The notes under the pieces: generated by a model
The model's database searches: none
The model's input: the letters and a program-made list of their open reading frames with translations, nothing else
Told to the model about the DNA's origin: nothing
Position numbers and translations under genes: made by a program
Shown here: positions 40,157 to 49,084 of the stretch, piece after piece
How the letters are laid out: each line of letters starts with the position of its first letter
Position numbering within the stretch: position 1 is the first letter of the stretch
Source: Cupriavidus basilensis
Lineage (GTDB): Bacteria > Pseudomonadota > Gammaproteobacteria > Burkholderiales > Burkholderiaceae
Direction of reading: 5' to 3'
Assembly (NCBI RefSeq): GCF_000832305.1
Contig: NZ_CP010536.1
Span: 4,340,001 to 4,404,000, forward strand
DNA length: 64,000 nucleotides

Positions 40157-40505
40157 TGTCTCCCCGTATTGTTGGTGAGTCCGGCCGGCGGAGGGAAGCC
40201 GGCTGGCTTGTGAAATTACGAGTTACGAAATATGAAACAACTTACGCATAGCGGAAATCCCGACGAACCCTTAGATTCCGCAGTGCCGCATCGGTAATCT
40301 GGCACAGCAGGCGGGAAGCTATGCCTATGACGGGTGCAGCATATCCGCGGCGCACCATGGCAGTCATCCCGTCTCGCTTGCCTTGGCAAACGCCAATTTC
40401 ATTAACACGTTAAAGATCTCGCATGGCGGATGCGGTGTCAAGTGCGGGATTGCCAGTAGTCGCGCAGTGGCGTGGGATGGCATGAGACGACATGAGACGG
40501 CATCA
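40157..40505. other. Intergenic region before livH (about 350 bp)
   Basis: No gene is supported. It should hold the promoter of the livH-livMG-livF operon on the minus strand. The binding-protein gene upstream ends with its own terminator, so the two units are probably separately transcribed. Confidence 0.5.
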
Positions 40506-40541
40506 ACAAAAAGGGCGCATGGCTGGCCATGCGCCCTTCTT
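40506..40541 (-). terminator. Terminator after the first Liv binding-protein gene
   Basis: AGGGCGCATGGC pairs with GCCATGCGCCCT (12 base pairs), with five A on the left that read as T on the minus strand. It lies about 30 bases beyond the stop at 40568. Confidence 0.88.
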
Positions 40542-40567
40542 GCGTCAAATGCAGCCAGTCGTGCCGC

Positions 40568-41719
40568 TTACTTGGTCTGCAGCTTCCACTTGCCGTCGAC
40601 GATCTCCACCATCACGCGCGCGCGCTGGTCCAGGCCAAGGTGGTCGGTCGGCGTCATGTTCATGATGCCGTGGGAGATCGGCAGCTCCTTGGTCTGCTCC
40701 ATGGCATCGCGCAGCGCCTTGCGGAACTCCTTGGTGCCCGGCTGGCCCTTTTTCAGCGCCTCCGGGATGGCACGCTGCAGCAGCAGGCCGGCATCCCAGG
40801 CATGGCCGCCGAAGGTCGAGACCTGGCCGCCAAATGCCTTCTCGTAAGCCGTCTTGTAGGTGATGGCGGGCTTCTTCACCGGGTTGGTGTCCGGCAGCTG
40901 CTCGGCCACCAGCAGCGGGCCGGCCGGCAGGAAGGTCCCTTCGCAATCCTTGCCGCACACGCGCAGGAAGTCGGCGTTGGCCACACCGTGGGTCTGGTAG
41001 ATCTTGCCCTTCCAGCCACGCTCCTTGAGCGCCTTGGCGGGCAGCGCGGCGGGCGTGCCCGAGCCCGCGATCAGCACGGCGTCGGGGTTGGTGCCCATCA
41101 TCTTGAGCACCTGGCCGGTAACCGAGGTGTCGGTGCGCGCAAAGCGCTCGTTGGCCACCACCTTGATCTTGCGCATCTCGCCGACCTTGGCGAACTCTTG
41201 CGCCCAGCTATCGCCATAGGCATCCGCGAAGCCGATAAAGGCAACCGTCTTCACGTTGTGGTTGGTCATGTGCTCGGCAATGGCGGTGGCCATGTGCGAG
41301 TCGTTCTGCGGCGTCTTGAAGACCCAGGCGCGCTTGGCATCCATCGGCTCGATGATGCGGGCCGAGGCGGCCAGCGTGATCATCGGCGTGTCGTTCTCGG
41401 CGACGACATCCACCATGGCCAGCGAGTTGGGCGTCACGGTGGAACCGACTATCACATCGACCTTGTCTTCGCTGATCAGCTTGCGCGTATTCTTGACCGC
41501 CGTGGTGGTGTCCGACGCATCGTCGAGCACGATGTACTCGATCTTCTTGCCAGCGATCTCCTTGGGCAGCAGCGAGATGGTGTTCTTCTCGGGAATGCCC
41601 AGCGAGGCGGCGGGCCCGGTGGCCGATAGTGTTACCCCGACCTTGACCTGTGCGCTGGCGGTGCCGGCGCACAGGCTGGCGGCGGCGAGAGCCAGCAGGC
41701 TGGCGCGCTTGAATGTCAT
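40568..41719 (-). CDS. ABC transporter periplasmic binding protein, LivK-like
   Basis: 383 residues with a signal peptide (MTFKRASLLALAAASLCAGT, cleavage near ASAQ) and mature start VKVGVTLSATGPAASLGIPE. It is a type I periplasmic binding protein. AAGGAGACACG precedes the ATG at 41719; the longer frame to 41788 is rejected. It most likely serves the livH-livMG-livF transporter next to it. Ligands of this subgroup include aromatic acids and amides as well as branched-chain amino acids. Confidence 0.92.
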   Translation of the reverse strand: MTFKRASLLALAAASLCAGTASAQVKVGVTLSATGPAASLGIPEKNTISLLPKEIAGKKIEYIVLDDASDTTTAVKNTRKLISEDKVDVIVGSTVTPNSLAMVDVVAENDTPMITLAASARIIEPMDAKRAWVFKTPQNDSHMATAIAEHMTNHNVKTVAFIGFADAYGDSWAQEFAKVGEMRKIKVVANERFARTDTSVTGQVLKMMGTNPDAVLIAGSGTPAALPAKALKERGWKGKIYQTHGVANADFLRVCGKDCEGTFLPAGPLLVAEQLPDTNPVKKPAITYKTAYEKAFGGQVSTFGGHAWDAGLLLQRAIPEALKKGQPGTKEFRKALRDAMEQTKELPISHGIMNMTPTDHLGLDQRARVMVEIVDGKWKLQTK

Positions 41720-42126
41720 CGTGTCTCCTTCCATTGCGGCAAACGGAAGAGGCATCCGTGCCGCCTCGCGGCCAGTCGGATGCCTCAATCTGGTCTTCTG
41801 GTCTGTCTTGTCCTGGTGGATCTTATTGTGCCGGTGCCCTTGCGGTGCTTTTCAGGCCCGTATCCAGGCGCAACGCCGGCGCCTGCCTGCTACCCCGGGG
41901 CGATGGGCGAATCCGTATCCGCCCTGCCCCAATCTCCCGTCCTGCGCGTCATCCCCGGCGGCGCTCGGCAGGGCTCGCCAGGCAATGCCATGGTGCGCCA
42001 CGCCGGCCGCTCATTCACCGACCGCTCGGTCGGGAATGCGTAGCGAGTCTAGCAACAGGCATATCGCCGGGCTAGCGGGATTAACCCGCATCGCAGCATG
42101 CAAGCGACACGGCTGCGAACCGGCGC
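41720..42126. other. Intergenic region (407 bp) without a supported gene
   Basis: Open frames here have no ribosome site or recognisable product. The promoter of the binding-protein gene should lie at the left end. I see no repeats or mobile elements. Confidence 0.5.
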
Positions 42127-42885
42127 TCAGCGGCCGAACGCATCCCAGGCGGTTTTCACGATCAGTGCCGCCACCACCACGATGAACACGCGCCGCACAA
42201 AGGCGCTGCCATGCTTGAGCGCGAGGCGGCTGCCAATCTGGCTGCCGCCCACGTTAGCCACCGCCATGACCAGCCCTAGCTGCCACCAGACGTGCCCCTT
42301 CGCCGCCAGCAGCAGCAAGGCTGCCAGGTTGGTGGCGAGGTTGACCACCTTGGTCGATGCCGAGGCGTGCAGGAAATCGTAGCCGAACACGCGCACGAAC
42401 ACGATCATCAGGAAGCTGCCGGTGCCTGGCCCGAACACGCCGTCGTAGAAGCCGATCACGGCGCCCGCCAGCAAAGCCGCGGCGCGCTCCTTGCCGCCGC
42501 GAAGCGACGGTGCGTGCTCGGTGCCGAGGCTCTTCTTGGCCACCGTATAGACCAGCAGGGCCACCAGGATAAAGGGCAACGACTTGCGCAGCGGCTCCGC
42601 GGGAATCAGCGTGAGCGCGTAAGCGCCCGCCATCGAGAAGGCAAAGGCCGACAGCATCGTCGGCAAGGTCGCGCCCCAGTAGATGCGCACGCTGCGGCCA
42701 TAGCGCAACGCCGCATTGGTGGTACCAGCGAGCGACGCCACCTTGCTGGTGCCGAGCAGCGTGGCCGGCGCCATGTTGGGATAGGCCGAAAACAGCGCGG
42801 GGATCTGCACCAGGCCACCGCCGCCGGCGACAGCATCGATCAGGCCGGCGAGAAAAGCGGCAACAGCAAGAAACGCGAATTCCAT
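42127..42885 (-). CDS. TauE/SafE family membrane permease
   Basis: 252 residues with about eight membrane segments, glycine-rich GLIDAVAGGGGLVQIPAL near the N-terminus and GFYDGVFGPGTGSFLM in the middle, the repeated half-motif of the family. Members export sulfite, sulfoacetate or other organosulfur anions. The neighbours give no hint of substrate. Confidence 0.9.
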   Translation of the reverse strand: MEFAFLAVAAFLAGLIDAVAGGGGLVQIPALFSAYPNMAPATLLGTSKVASLAGTTNAALRYGRSVRIYWGATLPTMLSAFAFSMAGAYALTLIPAEPLRKSLPFILVALLVYTVAKKSLGTEHAPSLRGGKERAAALLAGAVIGFYDGVFGPGTGSFLMIVFVRVFGYDFLHASASTKVVNLATNLAALLLLAAKGHVWWQLGLVMAVANVGGSQIGSRLALKHGSAFVRRVFIVVVAALIVKTAWDAFGR

Positions 42886-42966
42886 GGACGCGGGCAGGCG
42901 AAGAAAGAGAAAACGGAGGGAACGAGGGAAGGAGGCGAACCAAGCGCGGCAGGCGCGCTGGAAGCG

Positions 42967-43485
42967 TCAGCCCAGTATCTTGGCGGCTGGTGACAAATTG
43001 AGATGCCACAGGCCGCTGGCATGCGGGGCAAAGCCCGCCGGTGCGGCCTGCGCCGCCGTCAGCAGCGCTGGCGCCAGCAACAGATGGCGCACGCCATGCG
43101 CGCTGCACCAGTCGGCCAGCAGGCCGCAGCAATCCAGCAGCAAGGCGGCACTCCTGCCCGCCGGCACGTCACCGGCCCACCATTCGGTGGCAAGCGCCGC
43201 AAGGCCGGCAAGTTCGAGATGCGGTATCAACGTAACGGGCAGGCAGCCGAGCAGATCCGGGCCGGCGCTGGCCTGCGCCACCACACAGGCCCCGCGCTCC
43301 GGCCGGGCAAGCAGGCCCTCCAGCAGCGCCTGCCTGGCACGCGCCGCCGCGACAGGCAATGCGTGCCGTGATTGCAGCCAGGCGCCCAGGTTTTGCGCAT
43401 CGCCAGTCCCGGCCAGGCGTATCGAGGTCGGGGGCACAGCGGGTTCAGGCGAGGAGGGAATGAGAAAGGGGGAATCTGACGGCAT
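42967..43485 (-). CDS. Small hypothetical protein, possibly GNAT-like
   Basis: 172 residues from the ATG at 43485 (earlier in-frame starts at 43518 and 43551 are possible; none has a good ribosome site). The sequence SIRLAGTGDAQNLGAWLQSR followed by mixed strands and helices loosely resembles an acetyltransferase fold, but the acetyl-CoA loop is not clear. It may be a degenerate or divergent member. Cysteines and histidines are not arranged in a recognised motif. Confidence 0.5.
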   Translation of the reverse strand: MPSDSPFLIPSSPEPAVPPTSIRLAGTGDAQNLGAWLQSRHALPVAAARARQALLEGLLARPERGACVVAQASAGPDLLGCLPVTLIPHLELAGLAALATEWWAGDVPAGRSAALLLDCCGLLADWCSAHGVRHLLLAPALLTAAQAAPAGFAPHASGLWHLNLSPAAKILG

Positions 43486-43595
43486 GGCGGGCCCGGTGGC
43501 AAGGCCGCATTGTCGCATGTGCAATCGGTGGCTTTGACGACGATTCCGCATGGCGAAAACATCACGCACCAGGAACGGGCATACCACCCGGAAAT

Positions 43596-43633
43596 TAAAA
43601 AAGGCGTTGCCGAGGATCACCCGGCAACGCCCT
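43596..43633 (-). terminator. Terminator of the second liv operon
   Basis: GGCGTTGCCG (43603-43612) pairs with CGGCAACGCC (43622-43631), with seven A on the left that read as T on the minus strand. It lies about 165 bases after the livM stop. Confidence 0.88.
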
Positions 43634-43795
43634 TATCTTATATTGACACTGCAGCCTAGTGACTGCGCGCCTGTCGTCTCCTCGCTTCCGCCTCCATTTA
43701 ACCTGCGAAAACCGTATATGGAATGTAACGAAGCGGTGCGTTTCGAGCAAGCTAGAAGAAACCCTAGCCCCAAAATCGGGCATGTCGCCCCACGA

Positions 43796-44824
43796 TCACT
43801 CCCGAGCCTTCCCAAAGCGGGCAAGAAGCTCGCCCATGATGCCGCGGCGGAACGTCAATACGCAGATCACGAAGATCACGCCGGTCACCATTGTGACGGA
43901 TTCGCCCAGTGAGTTGAACCACTCGATGCCCGTCGTCGAGGCCAGGAAGGTGCCGATGTCGCCAAGCTTGTTTTCCAGCGCCACCACCACGAAAGCCCCG
44001 ACCAGCGGTCCCGAAAGCGTGCCCAGGCCGCCAACCAGCGTCATCAGGATCACCGAGCCCGACATGGACCAGTGCACGTCGGTCAGCGTGGCAAAGCCCA
44101 GCACCAGCGCCTTGATCGACCCGGCCAGCCCGGAAAGCGCCGCAGACAGCACAAACACCATCAACTTGAAGCGGTCCGTATCGTAGCCCAGCGAGATGGT
44201 GCGCGGCTCGTTTTCCTTGATCGCCTTGAGGATCTGGCCGAACGGCGAATGCACGGTCCGCACGATCAGCGCGAAGGCCGCCACGATGATCGCCAGCGCC
44301 ACGTAATACAGTGTCAGATCGTTGGCTAGCGACAACACACCGAACAGCTTGCCGCGCGGAATGCCCTGCAAGCCATCCTCGCCCCCGGTGTACGGCACCT
44401 GCAGGCAGAAGAAGAACAGCATCTGCGCCAGCGCCAGCGTGATCATCGAGAAATAGATGCCTTGCCGGCGAATCGCGATGTACCCGACCACGTAGCCGAT
44501 CAAGGCACCCGCCAGCGTGCCCAGCACCAGCCCGACCTCAGGCGTGACGCCCCACGCCTTCATCGCGTGCCCGGCCGTATAGGCCGCGCCGCCAAAGAAG
44601 GCCGCATGGCCGAACGACAGCAGCCCGGTATAGCCGATCAGCAGGTTGAAGGCGCACGCGAACAGTGCGAAGCACAGCACCTTGAGCACGAACACCGGAT
44701 ACGCTCCGGCCATCGGCGCCAGGACCAGCGCTGCCAGCAACAATCCGTACAACAGTTTCTTCTGCACGCCCCGCCCCTGTCTTGTCTGCCCCGCGGCCAC
44801 TGCCGCGCCGGTTGGTTGGTTCAT
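43796..44824 (-). CDS. livM: Branched-chain amino acid type ABC transporter permease, LivM-like
   Basis: 342 residues with about ten membrane segments; AFNLLIGYTGLLSFGHAAFF and the loop ILKAIKENEPRTISLGYDTD are typical of LivM. The ATG at 44824 overlaps the livH stop (TGATG) and has GGGAGGGAGAAGTG upstream; a GTG one codon earlier is possible. It is the last gene of the second liv operon, before the terminator at 43596-43633. Confidence 0.94.
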   Translation of the reverse strand: MNQPTGAAVAAGQTRQGRGVQKKLLYGLLLAALVLAPMAGAYPVFVLKVLCFALFACAFNLLIGYTGLLSFGHAAFFGGAAYTAGHAMKAWGVTPEVGLVLGTLAGALIGYVVGYIAIRRQGIYFSMITLALAQMLFFFCLQVPYTGGEDGLQGIPRGKLFGVLSLANDLTLYYVALAIIVAAFALIVRTVHSPFGQILKAIKENEPRTISLGYDTDRFKLMVFVLSAALSGLAGSIKALVLGFATLTDVHWSMSGSVILMTLVGGLGTLSGPLVGAFVVVALENKLGDIGTFLASTTGIEWFNSLGESVTMVTGVIFVICVLTFRRGIMGELLARFGKARE

Positions 44825-45708
44825 CACTTCTCCCTCCCGAACAGTCCGGCCGGGCGCAGCATCAGCACGATCACCATGATGAAGAACACGACCGTGGAGG
44901 AGGCCTCGGGATAGAACACCTTGGTCAGGCCCTCGATCACGCCCAGGCCGAGGCCGGTCAGGATCGAGCCCATGATCGAGCCCATCCCGCCGATCACCAC
45001 CACCGCGAACACGATGATGATCAGGTTCTGCCCCATCAGCGGCGAGATCTGGATCACCGGTGCCGCGAGCACGCCGGCAAATGCCGCCAGCGCCACGCCG
45101 AACCCGTAGGTCAGCGTCACCATCAGCGGCACGTTGACGCCAAAGGCTTCAACCAGCTTGGGGTTCTCGGTGCCAGCGCGCAAATAAGCGCCCAGCTTGG
45201 TCTTCTCGATCAGGTACCAGGTGGAGAAGCACACCACCAGCGAGGCAGCCACCACCCAGGCCCGGTAGTTCGGCAGGATCATGAAACCCAGATCCGTGGC
45301 GCCGCTCAGCGCCTCAGGCGCCGAGTACGGCAGTCCCGACACCCCGTAGATCGAGCGAAAGATGCCTTCGATCACCAGCGTGATACCGAGCGTCAGCAGC
45401 AGGCCGTAGATATGGTCGAGCTTGTAGATCCAGCGCAGCATGGTGCGCTCGATCACGATGCCGATCAGTGCCACCGCGAGCGGCGACAGCACCAGCATCA
45501 CCCAGTAGTTGAGCCCGGCGTACTCCATGCCCATCCAGGCCAGGACCGCGCCGAGCATGAACAGCGCCCCGTGGGCAAAATTGATGACGTTGAGCAGTCC
45601 GAAGATGACCGCAAGGCCAAGGCTCAACATCGCATAGAAGGCACCGTTGACCAGTCCCAGCAGTAACTGGGACAGCATGGCGGGCAGAGGAATACCGAAG
45701 ATGTCCAT
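44824..45708 (-). CDS. livH: Branched-chain amino acid type ABC transporter permease, LivH-like
   Basis: 294 residues, the usual LivH length. LLLGLVNGAFYAMLSLGLAV, FGLLNVINFAHGALFMLGAV and the motif GAYLRAGTENPKLVEAFGV are typical. It forms half of the membrane channel with LivM. It lies 179 bases after the binding-protein gene, in the same direction. Confidence 0.94.
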   Translation of the reverse strand: MDIFGIPLPAMLSQLLLGLVNGAFYAMLSLGLAVIFGLLNVINFAHGALFMLGAVLAWMGMEYAGLNYWVMLVLSPLAVALIGIVIERTMLRWIYKLDHIYGLLLTLGITLVIEGIFRSIYGVSGLPYSAPEALSGATDLGFMILPNYRAWVVAASLVVCFSTWYLIEKTKLGAYLRAGTENPKLVEAFGVNVPLMVTLTYGFGVALAAFAGVLAAPVIQISPLMGQNLIIIVFAVVVIGGMGSIMGSILTGLGLGVIEGLTKVFYPEASSTVVFFIMVIVLMLRPAGLFGREK

Positions 45709-45887
45709 CGCAGGCGTTACCGTTTGCGCACCAGCCGGGATTCGTCGTTCCCCGCCAGGCAGGCGCTGTCAAAATGAAGCGAAGAAAGACACTGGCCCCC
45801 GCTGCCGAACCCGGTCAACATGCAACGGTCCCGGGCGGGGGCGCCATACCTCAATCAACTCTACGCAACTCAACTCAGTTCAAACGC

Positions 45888-47096
45888 TTACTTCTTCATC
45901 ATCGCGCACTTCGATTCCGCCACCGTGGTGAAAGCCTGCTCACCCGGGATCGTGGCCACCACCTTCAGGTAGTCCCACGGCTTCTTCGATTCGGCCGGCG
46001 ACTTCACCTGCATCAGGTACATGTCGTGGATGCCGCGGCCGTCCTGGCGGATGTAGCCCTTGGTGTAGAAGTCGTTGATCTTCATCTTCTTGAGCTCGGC
46101 CATGACCTTGTCCGGGTCATCCGTCTTGGCTGCCTCGACCGCCTTCAGGTAGGTATGCGCGGCGGAGTAGTCGGCGGCCTGCAAGCTGCTCGGCATCTTC
46201 TTCATCTTGGTGAAGAAGCGCGCAGCGAATTTGCGCGTATCGTCGTTCATGTCCCAGTACCAGCTGTCGGTCATCAGCAGGCCTTCGGTGTTCTTCAAGC
46301 CCAGGCTGTGGATGTCGTTGATGAACATCAGCAGGCCGGCGATCTTCATCGTCTTGGTGATGCCGAATTCCTTGGCCGCCTTGATCGCGTTGATGGTGTC
46401 GCCGCCGGCATTGGCCAGGCCCAGGATCTGCGCCTTGGACGCTTGCGCCTGCAGCAGGAACGACGAGAAGTCGGAGGCCGACAGCGGATGGCGCACCGCG
46501 CCCACCACCGTGCCACCGTTGGCCTTCACCACGGCCGCGGTATCGTTTTCCAGCGAGTGGCCGAAGGCATAGTCGGCGGTCAGGAAGAACCACGACTTGC
46601 CACCCTGCTTGACCACCGCACTGCCGGTACCCTTGGCGAGCGCCACCGTGTCATACGCATAGTGCACGGTGTAAGGCGAGCACTCTTCGTTGGTCAGGCG
46701 CGCCGAGCCGGCACCGATATTGAAGTAGACCTTCTTCTTCTCCGAGGCCACCTTGTTCATGGCCAGGCCGGTGGCGGAATTGGTGCCGCCGATCAGCACG
46801 TCCAGGCCCTGCTGGTCCATCCACTCGCGCGCCTTCGAGGCGGCGATGTCGGCCTTGTTCTGGTGATCGGCCGAAACCAGCTCGATCGGCTTGCCCAGCA
46901 CCTTGCCACCGTTGTCCTCGATCGCCATCTTGATGGCTTCGAGGCCGCCCGGGCCGTCGATGTCGGCGTACAAGCCCGACATGTCGGTGATGTAGCCGAT
47001 CTTGACGGTATCGCCCGAGACCTGCGCCGATGCCGAACCCATTGCCACGCCCGTTACGATAGCCGCCAGAGCGACCGCCAGCCGAGTCATCTTCAT
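45888..47096 (-). CDS. ABC transporter periplasmic binding protein, second LivK-like
   Basis: 402 residues with signal peptide MKMTRLAVALAAIVTGVAMG (cleavage near ASAQ), then VSGDTVKIGYITDMSGLYAD. This subgroup, with DIDGPGGLEAIKMAIED, is often annotated as amide, urea or aromatic-acid binding, so the ligand is not necessarily a branched-chain amino acid. AAGGAGACAGGCA precedes the ATG at 47096. It lies inside the livG-livF-livK-livH-livM operon. Confidence 0.93.
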   Translation of the reverse strand: MKMTRLAVALAAIVTGVAMGSASAQVSGDTVKIGYITDMSGLYADIDGPGGLEAIKMAIEDNGGKVLGKPIELVSADHQNKADIAASKAREWMDQQGLDVLIGGTNSATGLAMNKVASEKKKVYFNIGAGSARLTNEECSPYTVHYAYDTVALAKGTGSAVVKQGGKSWFFLTADYAFGHSLENDTAAVVKANGGTVVGAVRHPLSASDFSSFLLQAQASKAQILGLANAGGDTINAIKAAKEFGITKTMKIAGLLMFINDIHSLGLKNTEGLLMTDSWYWDMNDDTRKFAARFFTKMKKMPSSLQAADYSAAHTYLKAVEAAKTDDPDKVMAELKKMKINDFYTKGYIRQDGRGIHDMYLMQVKSPAESKKPWDYLKVVATIPGEQAFTTVAESKCAMMKK

Positions 47097-47191
47097 TGCC
47101 TGTCTCCTTAGTTTCGGCGGCACCTGACGCCACCCGTTCCTGCCCTAAAACAATGCCTGCGATTCATGACAGCGCCGCGCGCCGATTCGAA

Positions 47192-47917
47192 TCAGACCCC
47201 AAGCAACTCGTTGAGCACCGGCATCTTGGCCTGCAGCTCGGCAGCCGCGAAGCGCTCGACGATCGTGCCGTGTTCCATCACATAAAAACGGTCGGCCAGC
47301 GGCGCGGCAAAGCGGAAGTTCTGCTCCACCATCACCACCGTGTAGCCCTTTTTCTTGAGCATCAGGATCATGCGCGCCAGCGCTTGCACGATCACGGGCG
47401 CAAGACCCTCCGAGATCTCGTCGAGCAGCAGCAGGTTGGCGCCGGTGCGCAGGATGCGCCCGACGGCCAGCATCTGCTGCTCGCCGCCCGACAGGCGCGT
47501 GCCCTGGCTCTGGCGGCGCTCCTTCAGGTTAGGGAACATCTCGTAGATCTCGGCCTCGCTCATGCCGGTGACCGCGCTGGTGCCCTGCCCTTTCAACAGC
47601 GGCGGCAGCATCAGGTTTTCCTCGCACGACAAGCTGGCGAAGATGCCCCGCTCTTCCGGGCAATAGCCGATGCCGCAGTGCGCGATCTTGTGCGTCGGCA
47701 TGCCGATGGTCTCGGTGCCGTTGACGCGGATCGAGCCCTTGCGCTGGCCGGTCAGGCCCATGATGGCGCGCAACGTGGTGGTGCGCCCGGCGCCGTTGCG
47801 CCCTAGCAGGGTCACCACCTCGCCGGCATTCACGGTCAGGTCCACGCCATGCAGGATGTGCGATTCGCCATACCAGGCGTGCAGGTCCTTGATTTCTAGT
47901 GCGGGCGTTGTGCTCAT
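47192..47917 (-). CDS. livF: ABC transporter ATPase, LivF-like, Walker A with Arg for Lys
   Basis: 241 residues. The signature RLSGGEQQMLAVGRIL and Walker B NLLLLDEISEGLAP are present. Walker A reads GRNGAGRTT: the invariant lysine of GxxGxGK(S/T) is arginine (codon CGC). The LivG partner in the same operon has a normal lysine. The variant may reduce ATP hydrolysis at one site or be tolerated, as in ABC pairs with one degenerate site. It starts about 10 bases after the livG stop. Confidence 0.93.
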   Translation of the reverse strand: MSTTPALEIKDLHAWYGESHILHGVDLTVNAGEVVTLLGRNGAGRTTTLRAIMGLTGQRKGSIRVNGTETIGMPTHKIAHCGIGYCPEERGIFASLSCEENLMLPPLLKGQGTSAVTGMSEAEIYEMFPNLKERRQSQGTRLSGGEQQMLAVGRILRTGANLLLLDEISEGLAPVIVQALARMILMLKKKGYTVVMVEQNFRFAAPLADRFYVMEHGTIVERFAAAELQAKMPVLNELLGV

Positions 47918-47926
47918 CCTGGCTCC

Positions 47927-48703
47927 TCAGTGCGCGCCCTGCAGTTCGGCCTCGACAGTGCCCATATAGGCCTCCATCACGCGCGGGTCTTTCGATACCT
48001 CGGCGTACGGCCCCTCGGCCAGGATCGCGCCGCGCTGCAATACCGTGATCTTGTCGGCAATCGACGAGACCACGTTCATGTTGTGCTCCACCATCAGGAT
48101 GGTGCGCCCCACCGCCACCTTGCGGATCAGCTCGGTCACGCGCGCCACGTCTTCATGGCCCATGCCCTGGGTCGGCTCGTCCAGCAGCATCATCTCCGGC
48201 TCCATCGCCAGCGTGGTGGCGATCTCGAGCGCGCGCTTGCGGCCGTACGGCAGGTTGACCGTCACCGTCTGCGCCACATCGCTCAGCCCGACCTGCTCCA
48301 GCAGCTCCATGCCGCGCGCGTTCAGCGCATCGAGCGTGGTTTCGCTGCGCCAGAAATGATAGGAAGTGCCAAGTTGCCGCTGCAGCCCGATGCGCACGTT
48401 CTCCAGCACCGTCAGGTGCGGGAACACGGCGGAGATCTGGAACGACCGGATCACCCCGCGCCGGGCAATCTGCGCCGGCTTTTCGCGGGTGATGTCGATG
48501 CCGTTGAACAGGATCGTGCCCGTGGTAGGCTCGAGGAACTTGGTCAGCAGGTTGAAGCAGGTGGTCTTGCCGGCGCCGTTGGGGCCGATCAAGGCATGGA
48601 TGGAGCCGCGCCGCACCTTGAGATTGACGTCGCTTACCGCGGTGAACCCCTTGAACTCCTTGGTGAGGTTCCGCGTTTCCAGGATCGATTCTTGCTGATT
48701 CAT
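47927..48703 (-). CDS. livG: ABC transporter ATPase, LivG-like
   Basis: 258 residues. Walker A GPNGAGKTT, signature NLPYGRKRALEIATTLAM and Walker B MMLLDEPTQGMG. CAGGAGACC precedes the ATG at 48703. It is the first gene of the second liv operon, so the promoter lies in 48704-49084. Confidence 0.95.
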   Translation of the reverse strand: MNQQESILETRNLTKEFKGFTAVSDVNLKVRRGSIHALIGPNGAGKTTCFNLLTKFLEPTTGTILFNGIDITREKPAQIARRGVIRSFQISAVFPHLTVLENVRIGLQRQLGTSYHFWRSETTLDALNARGMELLEQVGLSDVAQTVTVNLPYGRKRALEIATTLAMEPEMMLLDEPTQGMGHEDVARVTELIRKVAVGRTILMVEHNMNVVSSIADKITVLQRGAILAEGPYAEVSKDPRVMEAYMGTVEAELQGAH

Positions 48704-49084
48704 GGTCTCCTGCCCGCCCTCTTGCTGCGGCGCCGGCTTCTGGTCGGCACCGCCAAATGGTCAGAACTGTGGTGCCAGTCGCACCACCACGGCACAGGTC
48801 GCGCCAATCCAGTTGCGCTCCCCGTGGCTGTTGCGGCCCTCGCGCCGCTTGTATTTATTTGCTGCCTTTATTGCTGCCTGGATGTCCGCCGTGCGCGCCC
48901 CTCCCGGAACGCGCGACGCGCCCTTGTCGGGGCGCGCCAATGTGAGCAGTGCTGCACGGCATCTCGGCGTCTATTGTGTGCGTCTGCTGCGTCGCAAAAC
49001 ATCCGGGTTTGCACTGATTATGAAACATGAACCAGATGTCAGGTTGGTGTCAGGTTTGCCGCGCGTTCGCGGCAGGCGGCATAC
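48704..49084. other. Intergenic region upstream of the second liv operon (381 bp)
   Basis: No gene is supported; plus-strand frames here run into the GMC gene's antisense. A small hairpin GCCGCG/CGCGGC lies near 49058. The promoter of livG should be in this segment. Confidence 0.5.
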
